36,761 nucleotides of DNA, taken from positions 1 to 36,761 of the forward strand of contig CALUTG010000012.1 of assembly GCA_944323615.1 (NCBI GenBank), written 5' to 3'. The position numbers and the translations under genes were made by a program. The notes under the pieces were generated by a model, which did no database searches, was not told where the DNA came from, and saw only the letters and a list, made by a program, of their open reading frames with translations. Below are positions 15,005 through 24,791 of the stretch, one piece after another. The DNA comes from Candidatus Gastranaerophilales bacterium (GTDB lineage Bacteria > Cyanobacteriota > Vampirovibrionia > Gastranaerophilales > Gastranaerophilaceae). The first letter of the stretch is position 1; each line of letters starts with the position of its first letter.

Positions 15005-15842
15005 TGATTTTCAGGCATAAGTCATCAAAAATATTAATTGGTTTCATGCCGAGCCGGGCTTGTTCTATGGCATCTTCAACCCGTTTTATATGGTTAATAA
15101 ATTCCGTTTGTTCAGGGTTCGATTTTAGGACACTAAGAATATAGTTTTGTATGCTCTGTAATATTTCAATAGTTGAATGCTCTTTTGTAAGATCAGCAAG
15201 TCTTTGTGAAATATCAAATACATCCCTTCTCTCAAAATTCCAATAATTTTCAAAAATGCCCGCTATCACGCCAAATTCATAATTTACCCCTTCTTTTGAC
15301 GGAACAAAAAAGCATTGGGAGCGTGAAATTATTGTTGGCAGAAGATCTTCAATATATCTGGTCAGAAATATAAAAGTAACACCCGGTTGAGGTTCTTCTA
15401 TGATTTTGAGAAGAGAATTTGCGGTTTCTGCCTGAAAATTGTTTTGATTTAGTCCTGCAATATTGCCATCCTCGTCTTTATCACAGAATATAAATACTCT
15501 GTGAAATTCGGATGCCGACATTAAAGTTTCTTTTATAAGCGCGGATTGCTTGATTGAGATAACGGTTTTTGAATCGTCATCTTCCGGTTTATTATCTACT
15601 CTTGAAAAAGTCATAACGGCAGGATGAGAGTTTTCCCTTATCCATCTGCAGTTAAGGCAATCGCAGTTATCGGTCTTATCTTGTTTGCAGTTCAAAACCC
15701 GGGCTATTTCGTTGGCGAGAATATATTGCGATTCCAGATCATTTCCGTAAAAAAGTATACTTTGCGGAATAGGTCGTGAGTTTGTACTCAAAGCCTGTGT
15801 AAAATAATTTGTTAAGAACGGGTATTTATCTGATAAGAGCAC
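14997..15842 (-). CDS. holB: DNA polymerase III delta' subunit
   Basis: 281 aa clamp-loader subunit. The AAA+-like fold is visible: a P-loop region that has lost GKT (FYGNDLESQYILANEIA), as is usual for delta', a zinc site (C52, C60, C62, C65), and NFQAETANSLLKIIEEPQPG followed by TFIFLTRYIEDLLPTIISRS, which is the sensor-1/SRC-like region (here SRSQ). GTG at 15842 is taken as start because GGAGG lies exactly 6 nt upstream; a TTG two codons earlier sits directly on that site and cannot be used. The start lies inside holA (17-nt overlap), so the two are coupled. Confidence 0.9.
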   Translation of the reverse strand: MLLSDKYPFLTNYFTQALSTNSRPIPQSILFYGNDLESQYILANEIARVLNCKQDKTDNCDCLNCRWIRENSHPAVMTFSRVDNKPEDDDSKTVISIKQSALIKETLMSASEFHRVFIFCDKDEDGNIAGLNQNNFQAETANSLLKIIEEPQPGVTFIFLTRYIEDLLPTIISRSQCFFVPSKEGVNYEFGVIAGIFENYWNFERRDVFDISQRLADLTKEHSTIEILQSIQNYILSVLKSNPEQTEFINHIKRVEDAIEQARLGMKPINIFDDLCLKIIT

Positions 15843-16788
15843 ACTCAACCTCCGATATCATGTCCAAAGATTCTCCGGATTTAATTTTACATTCTGCTTC
15901 AAAAAGATTTTCTTTTAATTTTACAAGGTCTGCCGCCTTAGTATTTTTTAACTTTTGAAGCGTTTGCTTAACTACAAACTCATGCTGTCCGGTGAGTTTA
16001 GAGAGCTCCATTGCCGATAAGTTTGATTTTGTTTTCAGAATAATCCATTTTCTTATCATAGTCTGCAGTGCTGATAACACTTCAAGCGGATGTTTTTTAT
16101 CAAGCAGCTTTTTGAATTCCAAAAGGGCCGTATCTTTTTTATTTGTCATGATAAGCTCTGCAAGGTTGAACAAATCCTGATTTGAAATTGCAATTTCTTC
16201 AACCATTTTTTTTGTTATTGTCTTTTCCGGATAAGCGAGCAATTTTAATTTATCCAGCTCTCCGTCAAATTCTCTTAAGTTGTTGCCTATATGTTCAATT
16301 AGGAGTTCAACTGCATCATCTTTTAGGGTAATATCTTTTTTCTTTCCCCTTTGCCTTATCCAGTTTGCAATATCTGATGTTTTATATGTCTTAAATGCGG
16401 CAAATTCTTTTGAGTTGTATTGGTTTAAAATCTTATAGAGTTTCCTTCTGGAATCAAGTTTTTTATTTTCATCTCTGGGAAGTTTTACCGTAAAAACAAT
16501 ATCCAAAGAGTCGGGATTGTTTTTTAAAGCATCCTCAATATCAGCAAGTTCGGAATCTTCAAAGAAATTCTTATTAGATAAAAAATACTTATCTGCATTT
16601 ACGATAATCAGCATATTTCCGAACATCATGGGCGGAGTTCTGAGTGCCGTAATTAATTCAGAGTACTCAGGATTATCCAGAACCTGAAAATTCATGGAAA
16701 TAAAATCTTGATTGAGTTTGGATTTCATATTCTCAATCTCAAGTTCAATATTAAAGTCTTCATCCCCGTAAAAAAAGTACACAGCCAT
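15826..16788 (-). CDS. holA: DNA polymerase III delta subunit
   Basis: 320 aa clamp-loader subunit that opens the beta clamp. Typical HolA features are MAVYFFYGDEDFNIELEIEN at the N-terminus, LRTPPMMFGNMLIIVNADKY (the hydrophobic beta-clamp interaction region), SDIANWIRQRGKKKDITLKD and the C-terminal collar helices (KHPLEVLSALQTMIRKWIIL). Adjacent holB supports the call. The start has no SD, and a TATAAT lies 6 nt before the ATG, so the mRNA may be leaderless. It is divergent from the small 16874 gene. Confidence 0.93.
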   Translation of the reverse strand: MAVYFFYGDEDFNIELEIENMKSKLNQDFISMNFQVLDNPEYSELITALRTPPMMFGNMLIIVNADKYFLSNKNFFEDSELADIEDALKNNPDSLDIVFTVKLPRDENKKLDSRRKLYKILNQYNSKEFAAFKTYKTSDIANWIRQRGKKKDITLKDDAVELLIEHIGNNLREFDGELDKLKLLAYPEKTITKKMVEEIAISNQDLFNLAELIMTNKKDTALLEFKKLLDKKHPLEVLSALQTMIRKWIILKTKSNLSAMELSKLTGQHEFVVKQTLQKLKNTKAADLVKLKENLFEAECKIKSGESLDMISEVECALIR

Positions 16789-16794
16789 ATTAAA

Positions 16795-16800
16795 ATTATA
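16795..16800 (-). promoter_or_regulatory. -10 box 6 nt before the holA start codon (leaderless candidate)
   Basis: On the minus strand TATAAT is followed by TTTAAT and the ATG of holA at 16788. No SD is present. A clear -35 at standard spacing is not evident. Confidence 0.55.
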
Positions 16801-16859
16801 CTATAAAAATTAATGTAAAGTTTTATGTTAACACTATTTAAAATGATATAGATATGATA

Positions 16860-16865
16860 TATAAT
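16860..16865 (+). promoter_or_regulatory. -10 box 8 nt before the 16874 start codon (leaderless candidate)
   Basis: TATAAT is followed by 8 nt and then the ATG at 16874. There is no SD. Back to back with the similar holA element, it forms a divergent pair of apparently leaderless promoters within 86 nt. Confidence 0.5.
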
Positions 16866-16873
16866 ATAGGTAT

Positions 16874-17092
16874 ATGTATATCGTCAAGAATTTGAAGGAC
16901 TATGATTTGTCCCACAAGCAAAGAGTTTTTGCTGGCTACATTAAGGATAATGTTGATTCTTTAGTTTGTTATGAAAAAGTAACAAACCGTATAGCTATGC
17001 GAAAATACTTTGCTCCAAGTGCAGATTATTCAATTTATACTACGGCTATAGCCGACCCTGCCTTATTAGCAAAGCGGGCATTAGCAGGTTAG
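16874..17092 (+). CDS. Small hypothetical protein (72 aa)
   Basis: Not recognised. 72 aa, soluble, with mixed charge, rich in tyrosine (MYIVKNLKDYDLSHKQRVFA, then NRIAMRKYFAPSADYSIYTT) and ending in an alanine-rich helix (ADPALLAKRALAG). There is no signal peptide or membrane segment. A well-placed TATAAT upstream, the tidy start and the lack of an overlapping alternative on the other strand favour a real gene. It is separate from the secreted-protein gene 42 nt downstream, which has its own promoter-like element. Confidence 0.6.
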   Translation: MYIVKNLKDYDLSHKQRVFAGYIKDNVDSLVCYEKVTNRIAMRKYFAPSADYSIYTTAIADPALLAKRALAG

Positions 17093-17121
17093 GGATTATT
17101 CACAAAAACTTTTATATGTGA

Positions 17122-17127
17122 TATTCT
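17122..17127 (+). promoter_or_regulatory. Extended -10-like box 7 nt before the 17135 start codon
   Basis: TG-A-TATTCT is an extended -10 form ending 7 nt before the ATG at 17135, again without an SD. It is weaker than the TATAAT examples, but the spacing is the same. Confidence 0.4.
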
Positions 17128-17134
17128 TAATGTT

Positions 17135-17749
17135 ATGAAAAGAATTCTTATCATAACTTTTTTAATGTTTGCAATATTACCTGTTTGTGCATCATCATTG
17201 ATGCCAAGCCTAAAACTTAACGGTAGTAAATTTACACTTTATTATAGCGCTAAATCTCCTGAAATAGGTAGCTATATAAATGAGTATTATAAATCCGGAG
17301 AAACTTATGAAAGCTGGACGGAACTCGTTGCAGTTCATCATTTCCCGACAGCTTATTCTCCTATTGATTATGCAAAAAGCATGAGTGACTATTTGGCTTC
17401 AATGAATTGTCCATGTTCAATTGAGAATGACGAAGAAAATAATCAGTCTTTAATTGATTTTATTCTGATTGACTCCTCAAGACTTCCCATAATACTGGAA
17501 TTTAATATTTTTAAATACGAAAAAAGCCCTATATGCGGCAGTGTTGCCCTTCAATACGCAAAAAGATATTTAATATATAACTTGCTTGAGGTTGATAAAG
17601 TGAAAAAGTCCTTTGAGAAGGATAGAGATAAATATCTGAACAGAGTAAAAAAGTTAGAGATACCGGATATTGTTACCTATGATATTGAAAAGGGTAAATA
17701 TACCCACCATGAGGGGATATTAATGAATAACAGCAAGCTTTTAGATTGA
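17135..17749 (+). CDS. Exported hypothetical protein
   Basis: 204 aa, function unknown. Signal peptide MKRILIITFLMFAILPVCAS with a small residue at the cleavage site. The mature part is mixed alpha/beta (LNGSKFTLYYSAKSPEIGSY, ESWTELVAVHHFPTAYSPID, LIDFILIDSSRLPIILEFNI) with a CPC pair near residue 94, and ends in a charged helix (VKKSFEKDRDKYLNRVKKLE). No metal site or catalytic motif is obvious. It sits upstream of the RND operon but is separated from it by a promoter-like TTGACT / TACTGT pair, so a shared function is not implied. Confidence 0.75.
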   Translation: MKRILIITFLMFAILPVCASSLMPSLKLNGSKFTLYYSAKSPEIGSYINEYYKSGETYESWTELVAVHHFPTAYSPIDYAKSMSDYLASMNCPCSIENDEENNQSLIDFILIDSSRLPIILEFNIFKYEKSPICGSVALQYAKRYLIYNLLEVDKVKKSFEKDRDKYLNRVKKLEIPDIVTYDIEKGKYTHHEGILMNNSKLLD

Positions 17750-17756
17750 ATGAATC

Positions 17757-17785
17757 TTGACTTAAGACCTTGTTTAGGTTACTGT
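17757..17785 (+). promoter_or_regulatory. Candidate promoter of the RND efflux operon
   Basis: TTGACT (17757-17762) and TACTGT (17780-17785) are separated by 17 nt, followed by the GGAG ribosome-binding site of the adaptor gene. No repressor gene is adjacent, unlike many acrAB/mexAB loci. Confidence 0.5.
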
Positions 17786-17825
17786 TTAAAATTGAACAAA
17801 TGAATTTTAAGACATTGGAGAGAGA

Positions 17826-19031
17826 ATGAAAAAAAATATTGTTATAATAGTAGTAATAGTTTTAGCACTTATTTTTGGACGAATGTTTGTATCTAAATTT
17901 GATAAAATTAAAACTGCAAAAATGCAGGCTAAAATGAGTACTCCGGCGGTAACAATAGAAGAAGTCGGTACACGTAATGTAGTAAGACAGTTTGAATCTC
18001 CTGCAAGAGTTGTTGCAAAATATAGGGTAAACATACTTGCGCGTATCAGCGGTTATTTGACTAAAAGTTACTTTAAAGAAGGTGATTATGTAAAAGCCGG
18101 ACAGGTTCTGTTTGAAATTGAGCCTCAGGAGTATCAATATTCTGCAAGCCAGGCTAAAGCAAATCTTGCAAATGCAAGGTCTCAATATGAATATTATGAA
18201 AAACAGCTTGCAAGGTATGAAGAATTGGTAAGCCAGGATTTTATTGCAAGGGCTGACTATGACAATATTCTTTCTCAAAGGGATGCCTTTAGAGCCCAGG
18301 TAGAAAGTGCAACAAATGCATACCGTGATGCTGAAAGAAATCTTGGTTATACACAGGTAAAATCTCCTGTTGACGGCAGAGTTGGGATTATTTCTGTAAC
18401 TGTTGGCAACTATGTTACTGCATCAAGCGGACCTCTTACTACTATTAATAGTTTCGAACCAATGTATGTAACATTTCCTTTGGATGCAAAGGATTATGCT
18501 GAGCTTGTAAGAATAGATAAAAGTGCTGATGCAAAGAGAAAAGTTGAATTTATATTTAGTACCGGAAAAAAATATGAACTTGAAGGGGTTCAGGATTTTT
18601 ATGATAACAAAATCGATGAAACTACCGGTACAATTACATTAAGAGCAACCTTTCCAAATCCAAATAACCAGTTAATTCAGGGTGATTATGGCAGAATTAT
18701 AATTTATTCAAATGCTAAAGATGATATTCCGGTTGTTCCGCAAAGTGCGACGCAGGAAAATCAGGAAGGTCGTTATTTATATATTTTAGACGAGGAAGGT
18801 TTGCCGAGGATGGTTTATATAAAAACTATGGGGCAAACTAGTGATGGCATGTGGATTGTTTCAGAAGGTGTTCAAAAGGGAGATAAGCTTGTTACCAGCG
18901 GTCTGCAAAAAATCATTCCAGGAAAACCTGTAAGAATAATTGAACCTGACCAGCAGAATACTACCCAAAAAGAAAAGAAACCAAATATATTTGTAAGATT
19001 GTTTAATAAGATGAAAGGCGTTAAAAACTAA
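17826..19031 (+). CDS. RND efflux periplasmic adaptor (AcrA/MexA family)
   Basis: 401 aa membrane-fusion protein that links an inner-membrane RND pump to TolC. An N-terminal hydrophobic anchor ([19 protein letters not shown]) has no lipobox, so it is a membrane-anchored type. Then come the beta-barrel and lipoyl halves ([35 protein letters not shown]), an alpha hairpin ([20 protein letters not shown]), and [20 protein letters not shown]. The C-terminal domain contains QGDYGRIII and [10 protein letters not shown] and ends at a lysine-rich tail. GGAG precedes the ATG. First gene of a three-gene operon with permease and TolC. Confidence 0.94.
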   Translation: MKKNIVIIVVIVLALIFGRMFVSKFDKIKTAKMQAKMSTPAVTIEEVGTRNVVRQFESPARVVAKYRVNILARISGYLTKSYFKEGDYVKAGQVLFEIEPQEYQYSASQAKANLANARSQYEYYEKQLARYEELVSQDFIARADYDNILSQRDAFRAQVESATNAYRDAERNLGYTQVKSPVDGRVGIISVTVGNYVTASSGPLTTINSFEPMYVTFPLDAKDYAELVRIDKSADAKRKVEFIFSTGKKYELEGVQDFYDNKIDETTGTITLRATFPNPNNQLIQGDYGRIIIYSNAKDDIPVVPQSATQENQEGRYLYILDEEGLPRMVYIKTMGQTSDGMWIVSEGVQKGDKLVTSGLQKIIPGKPVRIIEPDQQNTTQKEKKPNIFVRLFNKMKGVKN

Positions 19032-19044
19032 AGGAAAAAATATA

Positions 19045-22000
19045 ATGGCCGGTAATTTATTTATAAGAAGACCAAAATTTGCGATAGTAATTTCTCTTGC
19101 AATAATTCTTGCGGGGCTGATTTCTATGACAACCCTTCCTTTAGAAGAGTATCCTTCAATAACACCGCCTCAGGTTATTGTCAATGCAACTTATGCTGGT
19201 GCCAGTTCTGATGTAATTACCTCTACAATTGCAGCACCTGTTGAACTCCAATTAAATGGTATTGAAAATATGTTATATATGACTTCCGAATCAAAAAATG
19301 GCTCTTATCAATTAACATTATTTTTTGAAGTCGGGACTGATCCTGATATGGCGCTTGTAAACGTTCAAAACCGTTTGCAGCTTGTTACTCCTCGCTTGCC
19401 GGAAGAAGTGCGACGGTATGGGCTGACGGTTAGAAAGTCTACAGGTGGTCCGGGTTGTTTAATGCTTTCACTGACTTCTCCAAACGGAACATATAATTCT
19501 CTGTTCCTTGCAAACTATGCAACAATGTATGTTAAAGATGAGCTTGCACGTGTTAAAGGATGCGGTAATATCAATGTATTTGGAGCGGGTGATTATTCTA
19601 TGAGAATCTGGCTTAAACCCGATAAGATGGCAAGCTTAGGTGTTTCAACTACTGATGTAAGTAATGCCGTAAGTGCACAAAATACCCAAACTCCAGCTGG
19701 TAATATAGGTGTTGAGCCAATGGATTCACCTCAGATGATGAAATTTACGCTGAGAACTAAAGGCCGTTTGGCTGATGTAAGCGAATTTGAAAATATTGTT
19801 GTGAAATCAAATGTTGATGGCTCAAATGTTTTACTTAAAGATGTTGCCAGAGTTGAGCTGGGTGCAGAACTTTATTCATCATCTGCAACAATCGGGGGAC
19901 ATGAGTCTGCCATGATTTCAGTAGCACAGCTGCCTGAAGCAAATACTATCGATCTTGTTAATCGTATTGAAGCTAAAATGAAAGAATTGAGCAGAAGTTT
20001 CCCTAAAGATATTCAATACCATGTGCAATATGATGATACTGAATTTGTAAGAGAATCTATTCATGAGGTTATAAGTGCAATCGTACTTGCAATTGTTTTA
20101 GTTAGTGCTGTTACGTATTTATTCCTTGGAACAGCCAGAGCTTCATTGATTCCGTTCTGCGCTATTCCGGTTTCCTTAATTGGTGTATTTATATTTATGG
20201 CGCTTTTGGGATTTTCTATTAACCTTTTGATTCTATTTGGTCTAGTATTAGCTGTAGGTCTGGTTGTAGATGATGCTATTGTAGTATTGGAAAATACTCA
20301 GCGCCACATTCAGGATGGTAAAAATGCCAGAGAAGCTACGGAAATTACTATGGAAGAAGTTTTTGGTGCGGTTGTAGCGACTTCTCTCGTATTAATGGCT
20401 GTATTTGTTCCGGTTTCGTTTATGTCGGGTATTACAGGACAAATGTTCAGACAGTTTGCAGTTTGTATTGCGACTTCCATTGGTCTTTCTACTCTAGTTG
20501 CGCTGACTCTTTCCCCTGCTTTATGTGCTACAATTTTGAAATCTGGAGAATCTAAAAATGATTTTGAATTTATACAAAAATTTGAAGATTGGTTTAATGG
20601 ATTAAGGGGTAAATATTTAGATATTGTGCATGTATTTGTACAATCACCGAAGCGGACAATGCTGGTTCTTTTGGGGGTAGTTTTATTTATTCTTGTTATG
20701 TTTAAAATTACTCCTACGGGATTTCTCCCTGATGAAGATAAAGGTGCGTTCTTTACTCAGGTGCAGCTTCCTGACGGTGCAACATTATCAAGAACTGGAG
20801 AAGTTGCGCAAAAAATTACTGACCAAATTATGGAAATACCCGGGGTTGATAGTATAATTCAAGTTAACGGTTTTTCAGGTGAAAATACAGCGTTTATAGT
20901 TACTAAATTAAAACCATGGTCGGAGAGAAAAACTCGTGCCTTATCTGTTAATAATATTATTAAACAGGTTAATGCTATTACGGCAAGGTGTACGGATGCA
21001 AATTCATTTACATCTCAACCGCCTGCTATCTCAGGTATGAGTAATTTCGGCGGATTTGAATATCAGCTGTTGGATAAGGGCGGAAGAAGTTCTGATGAAT
21101 TATTTAACGAAGCAACATCTTTATTAACAGCAGCAAGGAAAAGTCCGGTATTTTCTACATTGTATACTTCTTATACAGCATCATTGCCTCAGGTTATTGT
21201 AGATGTCGAGGCTGAAAAAGCTATGGCTCAAGGAGTAACGATTTCTGAAATTTATTCTACTCTCGCCGCTCAGTTTGGGTCAACATATATTAATGACTTT
21301 AATAAATACGGAAGAGTTTATCGTGTTTATATGCAAGCAGATGCTCCATATAGAGCAACTTTAAATGATATTAATAAAGTTTATGTTAAGAATACACAAG
21401 GGAAAATGGTTCCATTAACGTCCGTTGTTACCTTGAGAAATGTCGTAGGACCGTACTCTTTGAAGAGATTTAATATGTATCCTGCTATAACAATAAATGG
21501 TACTCAGGCTAACGGTGTCAGCTCCGGTGATGCAATGGCGGAGATGGAACGTATTTCTGATGAGGTTTTACCTATTGATATGGGCTATTCTTGGTCCGGT
21601 ACATCCTTACAGGAACAGAAATCATCCGGACAAATTGGTCCGATTCTTACTATGGCTTTGACTTTCGTATATTTATTCTTAGTAGCTTTATATGAAAGCT
21701 GGACATTACCGATTGCTGTATTAATGATATCTCCGATAGCATTGTTAGGTGCTTTATTTTTCCAGTATGTATCAGGGTTAGCATTAGATATTTATGCTCA
21801 GGTCGGGTTGGTAATGTTAATCGGTTTAAGTACAAAGCAAGCAATTTTGATTGTTGAGTTTGCTAAAGATGCAATGGAAAAAGATGGAATGAATTATATA
21901 GATGCCGCTATGCAGGCTGCCAAACTCCGCTTTAGAGCTGTAATGATGACAAATATTGCATTCATTCTAGGTTTACTTCCGCTTGTTTTTGCTCGCGGGG

Positions 22001-22161
22001 CAGGTGCAGGAAGCAGACACTCTATAGGTGTGTCGGTGTTCGGAGGTATGCTTGCGGTTGCGTTTATTGGAAGTATCCTTGTTCCGGCATTCTTCGTATC
22101 TATTAATGTTATGAAAGAAAAAACAAGTGCTTTTATTGATAAACTAAGGAATAAAGGTTAA
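19045..22161 (+). CDS. RND multidrug efflux permease (HAE1 family, AcrB/MexB-like)
   Basis: 1038 aa, normal for this family. Twelve membrane helices in two halves enclose two large periplasmic loops. The N-terminus is [20 protein letters not shown]. The proton-relay residues are present: D409/D410 in [19 protein letters not shown] and K931 in [56 protein letters not shown] and the ending [20 protein letters not shown] are all HAE1 signatures. It exports hydrophobic compounds using the proton gradient as a trimer with the adaptor and TolC. Substrate cannot be predicted. It begins 13 nt after the adaptor stop. Confidence 0.96.
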   Translation: MAGNLFIRRPKFAIVISLAIILAGLISMTTLPLEEYPSITPPQVIVNATYAGASSDVITSTIAAPVELQLNGIENMLYMTSESKNGSYQLTLFFEVGTDPDMALVNVQNRLQLVTPRLPEEVRRYGLTVRKSTGGPGCLMLSLTSPNGTYNSLFLANYATMYVKDELARVKGCGNINVFGAGDYSMRIWLKPDKMASLGVSTTDVSNAVSAQNTQTPAGNIGVEPMDSPQMMKFTLRTKGRLADVSEFENIVVKSNVDGSNVLLKDVARVELGAELYSSSATIGGHESAMISVAQLPEANTIDLVNRIEAKMKELSRSFPKDIQYHVQYDDTEFVRESIHEVISAIVLAIVLVSAVTYLFLGTARASLIPFCAIPVSLIGVFIFMALLGFSINLLILFGLVLAVGLVVDDAIVVLENTQRHIQDGKNAREATEITMEEVFGAVVATSLVLMAVFVPVSFMSGITGQMFRQFAVCIATSIGLSTLVALTLSPALCATILKSGESKNDFEFIQKFEDWFNGLRGKYLDIVHVFVQSPKRTMLVLLGVVLFILVMFKITPTGFLPDEDKGAFFTQVQLPDGATLSRTGEVAQKITDQIMEIPGVDSIIQVNGFSGENTAFIVTKLKPWSERKTRALSVNNIIKQVNAITARCTDANSFTSQPPAISGMSNFGGFEYQLLDKGGRSSDELFNEATSLLTAARKSPVFSTLYTSYTASLPQVIVDVEAEKAMAQGVTISEIYSTLAAQFGSTYINDFNKYGRVYRVYMQADAPYRATLNDINKVYVKNTQGKMVPLTSVVTLRNVVGPYSLKRFNMYPAITINGTQANGVSSGDAMAEMERISDEVLPIDMGYSWSGTSLQEQKSSGQIGPILTMALTFVYLFLVALYESWTLPIAVLMISPIALLGALFFQYVSGLALDIYAQVGLVMLIGLSTKQAILIVEFAKDAMEKDGMNYIDAAMQAAKLRFRAVMMTNIAFILGLLPLVFARGAGAGSRHSIGVSVFGGMLAVAFIGSILVPAFFVSINVMKEKTSAFIDKLRNKG

Positions 22162-23646
22162 ATGAAAAAATTATTAATAACGTTTTTAATATTATCAATG
22201 TTTCAGCAGGTTTCTTATGCCGCTTTCTGGCATAAACAGCCAAAAGAAAATATTGGAAATACTATACAAAAAGAAGAGTATCCTGACAGTAAGGAAGTAG
22301 AACCAAAGATAGATTCTAATTCAGATACCATACTTATTAAAGGCGGTATTGAAGAAACTATGGATATTACTCTTGAAGAATGCTTAAGATATGCGTTGGG
22401 GAATAACCCTAGAATTCAGGCAGCTATGCAGGATGTATTTGCATCAGATGCAAGAATTAAACAAGCTTGGTCTGCTTATTTTCCTCAATTCGGTTGGCAA
22501 ACCGGATATACCAGAATTAAGCAGCTTCAATTGTCGGATGCTTTAGGTCAAAACTTGATATTTAACTACTATGTCTTGGGTCAAATTTCTGCAACTCAGA
22601 TGCTTTATGACTTTGGGGTCACACAAAATCAGGTAACTATAAGGAAATTAGATAATCAAGGCTATAAAATTACATTAACAGGTACTGTTAATGACGTCGT
22701 CTGTGAGGTTAAAAAGGCATATTTTAATCTTCAATATACACTTGAGGCAAAAAAGGTTGCCCAGGAGATGGTAGAAAGGTATGAGGCTTTCTATAATCAG
22801 GCAAAAGCTTTTTATCAGGCAGGAACTTCTCCCAAGGTTGATGTAACAATAGCTGAAGTAAACCTAAGTAATTCTAAGCTTCTGTTAATTCAAGCTGAAA
22901 ATGCCGTAGATATTGCTATGGCAAGATTGAATAATTCAATGGGTATGCCTTACGCAAACAGATATAATATTTCCGATAACTTAAAATATAATCCTTGTGA
23001 CATAACTCTTGATCAGGCAATGAAAGTTGCCAGAGAATCAAGACCGGAGTTTCTCTTGGCTGAGGTTCAGGTTGAAGAAGCAAGACAAAATGTGAAACTT
23101 GTAAAAAAATCTTATTTCCCGCAATTGACTATTGAAGGTCAGTATCAAATAGGCGGTAGGACTTTTGTTTCAAACTATGGTTATAACTTTGGCGGCTATT
23201 TAAACTTCCCGACAATTAACGGAATGCTTATCAAAAATGAAATCAAGGAAGCAAAGGCTCTGTATTCTAAAGAGCAGGCAAATGCAGTAAATACGAAGAA
23301 TAATATTTATTATGAAGTACAGCAAGCCTATTATGCTATGATAGAACGGAAAAATTCAATCCCTGTTTCTTTTTTAGGCATGAAACAAGCTAAGGAGAAC
23401 TATGAACTTTCTTACGGCAGATATAAAGTAGGGGTTGGTAATCCTGTTGAGCTAAAGGAAGCCCAGACTCAGTATCAAAATGCGCTTTTAACTTATTATG
23501 ATTCTTTATATCAATTCAATGCTGCTAAAGCTGATTTGGAAAAATATATAGGGAAAAATATTGCTGATGGGGAAGTTCAGCTTAATACCGAAAAAAGTAA
23601 TTCGAAGGAAAAGAAAATTAAACGTCATTCAAATCATGTCTCATAG
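22162..23646 (+). CDS. TolC-family outer-membrane efflux protein
   Basis: 494 aa, signal peptide MKKLLITFLILSMFQQVSYA. Two outer-membrane efflux protein repeats follow (about 70-270 and 285-475), each with long coiled-coil helices: ITLEECLRYALGNNPRIQAA, LEAKKVAQEMVERYEAFYNQ, then ITLDQAMKVARESRPEFLLA and GVGNPVELKEAQTQYQNALL. The basic tail (NSKEKKIKRHSNHVS) is unusual but plausible. The ATG follows the TAA of the permease without a gap, so the three genes form one operon for a complete drug-efflux channel across both membranes. Confidence 0.94.
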   Translation: MKKLLITFLILSMFQQVSYAAFWHKQPKENIGNTIQKEEYPDSKEVEPKIDSNSDTILIKGGIEETMDITLEECLRYALGNNPRIQAAMQDVFASDARIKQAWSAYFPQFGWQTGYTRIKQLQLSDALGQNLIFNYYVLGQISATQMLYDFGVTQNQVTIRKLDNQGYKITLTGTVNDVVCEVKKAYFNLQYTLEAKKVAQEMVERYEAFYNQAKAFYQAGTSPKVDVTIAEVNLSNSKLLLIQAENAVDIAMARLNNSMGMPYANRYNISDNLKYNPCDITLDQAMKVARESRPEFLLAEVQVEEARQNVKLVKKSYFPQLTIEGQYQIGGRTFVSNYGYNFGGYLNFPTINGMLIKNEIKEAKALYSKEQANAVNTKNNIYYEVQQAYYAMIERKNSIPVSFLGMKQAKENYELSYGRYKVGVGNPVELKEAQTQYQNALLTYYDSLYQFNAAKADLEKYIGKNIADGEVQLNTEKSNSKEKKIKRHSNHVS

Positions 23647-23659
23647 TATATTTAATGTA

Positions 23660-23688
23660 TTGAGCAAAATTTAAAGAAAAGATATAAT
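23660..23688 (+). promoter_or_regulatory. Sigma-70-type promoter for the 23717 gene
   Basis: -35 TTGAGC (23660-23665), a 17-nt spacer and a consensus -10 TATAAT (23683-23688). The CAGGAGAG ribosome-binding site and ATG at 23717 follow. Confidence 0.7.
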
Positions 23689-23716
23689 ATATAAAGATAA
23701 GCAGGAGAGAAAAGAC

Positions 23717-23965
23717 ATGTTACCAATCATAACAGAAGAGACATCATCAGAAATTTTTTCAGAAGTATTTCAGGATGTTACAGCCTGGAGAAAGAGTATG
23801 GTTCAATACCTCAAAGAAGAAAATCCTGAAATTAATTCAGCCATACTTGAAGTAGCGAAACATGATGAGGGTATTGATTTAAAAGCAGTAGCTCTTGGAG
23901 CGTACTTATCATACAGATTAATTGAATCTGCTACCGAGAGTGAAGGTTTGGCTCTGGAAAATTAA
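23717..23965 (+). CDS. Small acidic hypothetical protein (82 aa)
   Basis: Not recognised. 82 aa, acidic and mostly helical (TEETSSEIFSEVFQDVTAWR, EENPEINSAILEVAKHDEGI, AVALGAYLSYRLIESATESE). There is no signal peptide. It is an independent transcription unit with a strong promoter, a clear CAGGAGAG site and a following terminator hairpin, so it is very likely expressed. It lies between the RND operon and the Hsp20 gene, but nothing connects it functionally to either. Confidence 0.75.
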   Translation: MLPIITEETSSEIFSEVFQDVTAWRKSMVQYLKEENPEINSAILEVAKHDEGIDLKAVALGAYLSYRLIESATESEGLALEN

Positions 23966-23986
23966 GAGTTTTATAGTTTTTTCATA

Positions 23987-24030
23987 AAAAAGAAGATATC
24001 GGTCATTATTATGTCCAATGTCTTCTTTTT
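23987..24030 (+). terminator. Intrinsic terminator after the 23717 gene
   Basis: The arms AAAAAGAAGA (23987-23996) and TCTTCTTTTT (24021-24030) are perfectly complementary, with an inner weak stem GGTCAT / ATGTCC (one T-T mismatch). A U-tract is part of the right arm. Confidence 0.7.
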
Positions 24031-24135
24031 CAATTGTTAATTTTTGGTTAAAAATAAAAGTTTTTTTTAAGAATGGAGTAATAATATAAGTGTTGGAAGT
24101 AATGTAGATGGTTCTAAAAACGAAAGGAGAACATT

Positions 24136-24591
24136 ATGAAATTCTTAATTAAAAAATCACCTGACGGATTCATAAAATCAGTAAATGATGAAATTAGTTC
24201 TATCTTAAACAGAAATTTTGACAGCTTTTTCCCTGAGTATATTTTCAATGAGGAAATGGACAAGTATGCAATGCCTGTAGAACTTCATGAATCAGAAAAA
24301 GAATACAGTGTTAAGGCAGAGCTTCCAGGGGTTAAGAAAGAAGATCTTGATATTGATATAGATAAAAATCATCTTACTATTAATGCTAAGAAAGAAGAAG
24401 AACACAAAGAGGATACAAAAGGCTTTAGAAAATCAGAATTCAGGTATGGTGAATTTTCAAGAACTGTTTATTTCCCTCAGGAAATTGATGTTGAAAAGAC
24501 TACCGCAGAACTTGAACATGGTATTTTAGCTATTAAAGCTCCAAAATTAAATGCCGAAAAAGGTGACATAAAGAAATTAACTGTTAAATAA
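24136..24591 (+). CDS. Small heat-shock protein, Hsp20/alpha-crystallin family
   Basis: 151 aa ATP-independent holdase chaperone that keeps unfolding proteins soluble in large oligomers. The alpha-crystallin domain spans about 45-140: MPVELHESEKEYSVKAELPG, VKKEDLDIDIDKNHLTINAK, the conserved SEFRYGEFSRTVYFPQEI, and GILAIKAPK, the family's G-x-L signature near the end. The C-terminal IxI-type tail is not distinct. AAAGGAG precedes the ATG. No CIRCE element is seen upstream. It is monocistronic with its own terminator. Confidence 0.95.
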   Translation: MKFLIKKSPDGFIKSVNDEISSILNRNFDSFFPEYIFNEEMDKYAMPVELHESEKEYSVKAELPGVKKEDLDIDIDKNHLTINAKKEEEHKEDTKGFRKSEFRYGEFSRTVYFPQEIDVEKTTAELEHGILAIKAPKLNAEKGDIKKLTVK

Positions 24592-24627
24592 TTTAAATAG
24601 TATCCAAATTTGACAGAAAGGAGTAAA

Positions 24628-24662
24628 AAGGGCGGAATTTGATTTAATCAAATTCCGCCCTT
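24628..24662 (+). terminator. Intrinsic terminator after the Hsp20 gene
   Basis: A perfect 16-bp stem AAGGGCGGAATTTGAT (24628-24643) / ATCAAATTCCGCCCTT (24647-24662) with a 3-nt loop is followed by CCTTTT. It separates Hsp20 from the riboswitch-controlled gene. Confidence 0.88.
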
Positions 24663-24698
24663 CCTTTTACCAGTATTTTTATGTATAATGTTTTTGAA

Positions 24699-24791
24699 AG
24701 GTTTTCTAGGGTTCCGGAGTAAAGGCTTGCTGGTCCGAGAGAAAACTCATGGAGAGATACTCCGTGTACACGGAAGGATAAAAACCTGGGA
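24699..24791 (+). promoter_or_regulatory. Guanidine-I (ykkC) riboswitch aptamer
   Basis: The conserved ykkC-family blocks occur in order and at normal spacing: CTAGGGTTCCGG (24706-24717), GGTCCGAGAGAAAAC (24732-24746), ACACGGAAGGATAAAA (24769-24784) and CCTGGGAGA (24785-24793). A 7-bp P1 closes the structure: AGGTTTT (24699-24705) with AAAACCT (24781-24787). This class binds guanidinium and commonly controls guanidine carriers and related genes. P1 shares CCT (24785-24787) with the terminator that follows, so ligand binding should prevent termination. A TATAAT at 24684-24689 is the likely -10. Confidence 0.92.

Noticed and set aside
15843-15848. TTG start for holB at 15848
   Set aside because: GGAGG directly abuts that codon; the GTG at 15842 has the site at 6 nt and is preferred.
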